Shown: in pieces, positions 62,215-64,000 of the stretch
Layout: each line of letters begins with the position of its first letter
How positions within the stretch are numbered: the first letter of the stretch is position 1
Source of the DNA: Planctomycetota bacterium
Lineage (GTDB): Bacteria; Planctomycetota; GCA-002687715
Length of the DNA stretch: 64,000 bases
Reading direction: 5' to 3'
Assembly (NCBI GenBank): GCA_002683135.1
Contig: NYSS01000152.1
Location: 1 to 64,000, forward strand
Notes under the pieces: generated by a model
Databases searched by the model: none
The model's input: only the letters and a program-made list of their open reading frames with translations
What the model was told of the DNA's origin: nothing
Translations under genes and position numbers: made by a program

Positions 62215-64000
62215 ATGCATCGACGCCGCTTGTTTGGGATCGCCCTCGTCCTCCTCCTCGCTTCCGGGGCCGCTGTAGCCCCGATGCTCCAGGCCGATAC
62301 CTCCTACGCGCTCGTGTGGTTGGACGACGATGGGGAGCCCAGGCCGGATTTTGTCCTGACGAAAGGCGCCCGCTATCGCCGACTTGCGCTGCGGTGCATG
62401 GACGAGGGCCAGGTCGACACGTCCTTTTCCGAGACCGCGTCCGTCTCCGGGTTCGCGGATGACGAGGACGCGCAGATCGCCAATGTCACGTTCCTCAGCG
62501 GCTACGCCGTACTCCCGCCCTGCCATGTGACGGGGGATCCCATGGTCGACGGCAAGGCGGTCGCCACGCGCAGCGTCGCGGGCTTTTGGTCCATCGCAGC
62601 CCCACTGGTCGCGATCTTGCTGGCGATCTACCTGAGGGAGGTCTTGCTTTCGTTGCTCGTCGGCGTGTGGGTGGGCGTCGTGGCGATGGAGGGCTCCCTG
62701 ATCAGCGGGACCATGCGCACATTCGATCGGCACCTTATCGGTGCCATCGCCAACAGCGATCACGTGAAGATCCTGGTCTTCTCGTGTCTGTTAGGGGCGC
62801 TCGTCGCCATGATCTCTCGCATGGGGGGCGTCCGGGCTATCGTCGAGTCGCTGGCGCGAAAGGGCAGCACCCGCATGGGTGCTCAGCTGATCACGTGGGT
62901 GTCCGGGACGCTGATCTTCTTCGATGATTACGCGAACGCCCTGCTGGTCGGCAACACCATGCGGCCGGTGACGGACAGCTATCGGGTCAGCCGGGAGAAG
63001 CTCGCTTATCTGGTCGACTCGACGTCAGCGCCCGTCGCCTGCATCGCGCCGGTGTCGACGTGGATCGCCACGGAGATCGGGTACATCGATCAGTGGTTGA
63101 AGGGATACGTCGACCAGGGGGGCACGTTTGCCGGGTACGACAGGGACGGCGCCTACGACATATTCTTGGACTCCATCCCGTACAACTTCTATCCGATCCT
63201 GACGCTGGCGTTTGGGTTGATGATTGTCCTCCGCAAGCGTGACTTCGGGATGATGGCCAGGGCGGAGAGGCGCGCCGCGCAGGAGGGCAAGCTCATCGCC
63301 GACGGCGCGACTCCGCTCACGTCGAGCGAGATGGACGGGGCGCAACCGGTCGATCCCACGCGCCTGAGGTGGTGGAACGGGGCGGTCCCCATTCTCGTCC
63401 TGGTGTCGACGGTGCTGTTCGGGCTGTACTGGGACGGCATCGCTTCCGTGGAGAATCCGGAGTCCTTGGGGACGTTCGAGCGCATCCGCGATGCGTTCGG
63501 GAACGCCAACTCATACAACGTGTTGCTGTGGGGGAGCGCGGCGGGCCTCTTGTCCGCTTGGGTGTTGTCGCTCGGTCAGCGCCTGCTCACGGTCAAGGAT
63601 GCCAGCGAGACCACCCTGCGCGGGATCAAGGCCATGATGACCGCGTGCCTGGTGCTCATCATGGCGTGGACCCTGGCCGATCTGTGTTCGGCGATGAACA
63701 CCGCCGGTTGGCTCATCGAGCAGGTCACGTTCTCATTCACGATGTTGCCTGGCATCGTCTTCGTCCTCGCGGCGGTGGTTGGCTTCAGCACCGGATCATC
63801 GTGGAGCACGATGGCCATCCTCGTGCCGCTGGCCATGAGCTACGCGGCAGAGCTTGGTGTGGCTGAGGGGGCCGATGTGGCGGCGCTGCAGGCGGTGCTG
63901 CTGGCGAGCATTGGCGGTGTCCTGGCGGGCTCGGTCTTTGGGGATCATTGCTCACCGATCTCGGATACCACGGTCATGAGCTCCATGGCGGCAGGGTGCG
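62215..64000 (+). CDS. nhaC: NhaC-type Na+/H+ antiporter with extra N-terminal domain, 3' end cut by window edge
   Basis: About 595 residues are visible from ATG 62215 to the window end, with no stop. A signal-like helix (RRRLFGIALVLLLASGAAVA) is followed by roughly 90 soluble residues with three cysteines, then a polytopic core from about residue 125 (GFWSIAAPLVAILLAIYLRE, then LIFFDDYANALLVGNTMRPV, CIAPVSTWIATEIGYIDQW, VFGDHCSPISDTTVMSSMA). The core is the Na+/H+ antiporter family NhaC, which exchanges Na+ for protons. The exported N-terminal domain is unusual for the family. Confidence 0.9.
   Translation, partial: MHRRRLFGIALVLLLASGAAVAPMLQADTSYALVWLDDDGEPRPDFVLTKGARYRRLALRCMDEGQVDTSFSETASVSGFADDEDAQIANVTFLSGYAVLPPCHVTGDPMVDGKAVATRSVAGFWSIAAPLVAILLAIYLREVLLSLLVGVWVGVVAMEGSLISGTMRTFDRHLIGAIANSDHVKILVFSCLLGALVAMISRMGGVRAIVESLARKGSTRMGAQLITWVSGTLIFFDDYANALLVGNTMRPVTDSYRVSREKLAYLVDSTSAPVACIAPVSTWIATEIGYIDQWLKGYVDQGGTFAGYDRDGAYDIFLDSIPYNFYPILTLAFGLMIVLRKRDFGMMARAERRAAQEGKLIADGATPLTSSEMDGAQPVDPTRLRWWNGAVPILVLVSTVLFGLYWDGIASVENPESLGTFERIRDAFGNANSYNVLLWGSAAGLLSAWVLSLGQRLLTVKDASETTLRGIKAMMTACLVLIMAWTLADLCSAMNTAGWLIEQVTFSFTMLPGIVFVLAAVVGFSTGSSWSTMAILVPLAMSYAAELGVAEGADVAALQAVLLASIGGVLAGSVFGDHCSPISDTTVMSSMAAGC

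Overview
This is a 64 kb GC-rich bacterial chromosome segment with dense coding on both strands. Many neighbouring genes share four-base ATGA, GTGA or TTGA overlaps. No rRNA, tRNA, CRISPR array, phage or intact insertion sequence was seen. The gene set suggests an aerobic or facultative Gram-negative-type organism, most likely a planctomycete. Supporting features are futalosine-route menaquinone synthesis (MqnC), a B12-dependent class II ribonucleotide reductase as the reductase seen, secreted proteins with a planctomycete-like beta-rich C-terminal module, and sparse Shine-Dalgarno sites. The phylum is inferred; no rRNA marker is present.

Left edge to 15.5 kb is a cell-surface polysaccharide locus. 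The minus-strand arm has two tandem YfhO-type membrane proteins (the first cut by the window edge), two SAM methyltransferases and an FAD oxidoreductase of the UDP-galactopyranose-mutase/protoporphyrinogen-oxidase type. The divergent plus-strand arm has a Wzm/Wzt ABC exporter, a methyltransferase-glycosyltransferase fusion, a GT2 glycosyltransferase and two tandem paralogous GNAT proteins.

15.5-18.9 kb (minus) holds a secreted HExxH protein, mqnC and a DinB-fold protein. 18.9-27.7 kb (plus) holds FetAB, thioredoxin, a DHH phosphoesterase, a YtnP-like lactonase-fold protein, leucyl aminopeptidase, a LON-domain protein, an eboB-eboA pair and a lamin-tail secreted protein. 27.8-32.5 kb holds a lipoprotein-like HEAT-type protein, a DUF366 protein, a flippase-like membrane protein, a PfkB kinase and a beta-propeller protein. 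32.6-34.3 kb (minus) holds an RNA helicase with a DEFD motif and an RGG tail, overlapping arfB. A NYN-LOTUS RNase-like gene follows at 34.5 kb.

35.2-40.6 kb is a leucine-catabolism operon: MCC beta, methylglutaconyl-CoA hydratase, biotin carboxylase, a separate biotin carrier protein and HMG-CoA lyase. The MCC alpha chain is split in two. 40.7-45.3 kb is cobalamin-linked: an adenosyltransferase gene diverges from nrdJ, whose leader carries a near-consensus sigma-70 promoter and two palindromes; a [2Fe-2S] ferredoxin gene follows. 45.4-49.1 kb combines a triple-FKBP secreted protein with Fe-S genes (ygfZ, cysteine desulfurase, erpA).

49.2-51.4 kb (minus) is a BtpA / thiol dioxygenase / alpha-beta hydrolase operon. 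51.7-56.8 kb has a methyltransferase, a 0.6 kb non-coding stretch and two tandem ABC-2 transporters. The right end carries a secreted protein, RecD2 helicase, a GT4 glycosyltransferase, a PilZ protein and an NhaC-type antiporter with an extra N-terminal domain, cut by the window edge.

No wholly unknown system stood out. The best leads are the split MCC alpha chain, the nrdJ leader, the isolated eboAB pair, the DEFD helicase, the NhaC extension and a recurring TAGVATSC-like promoter motif.
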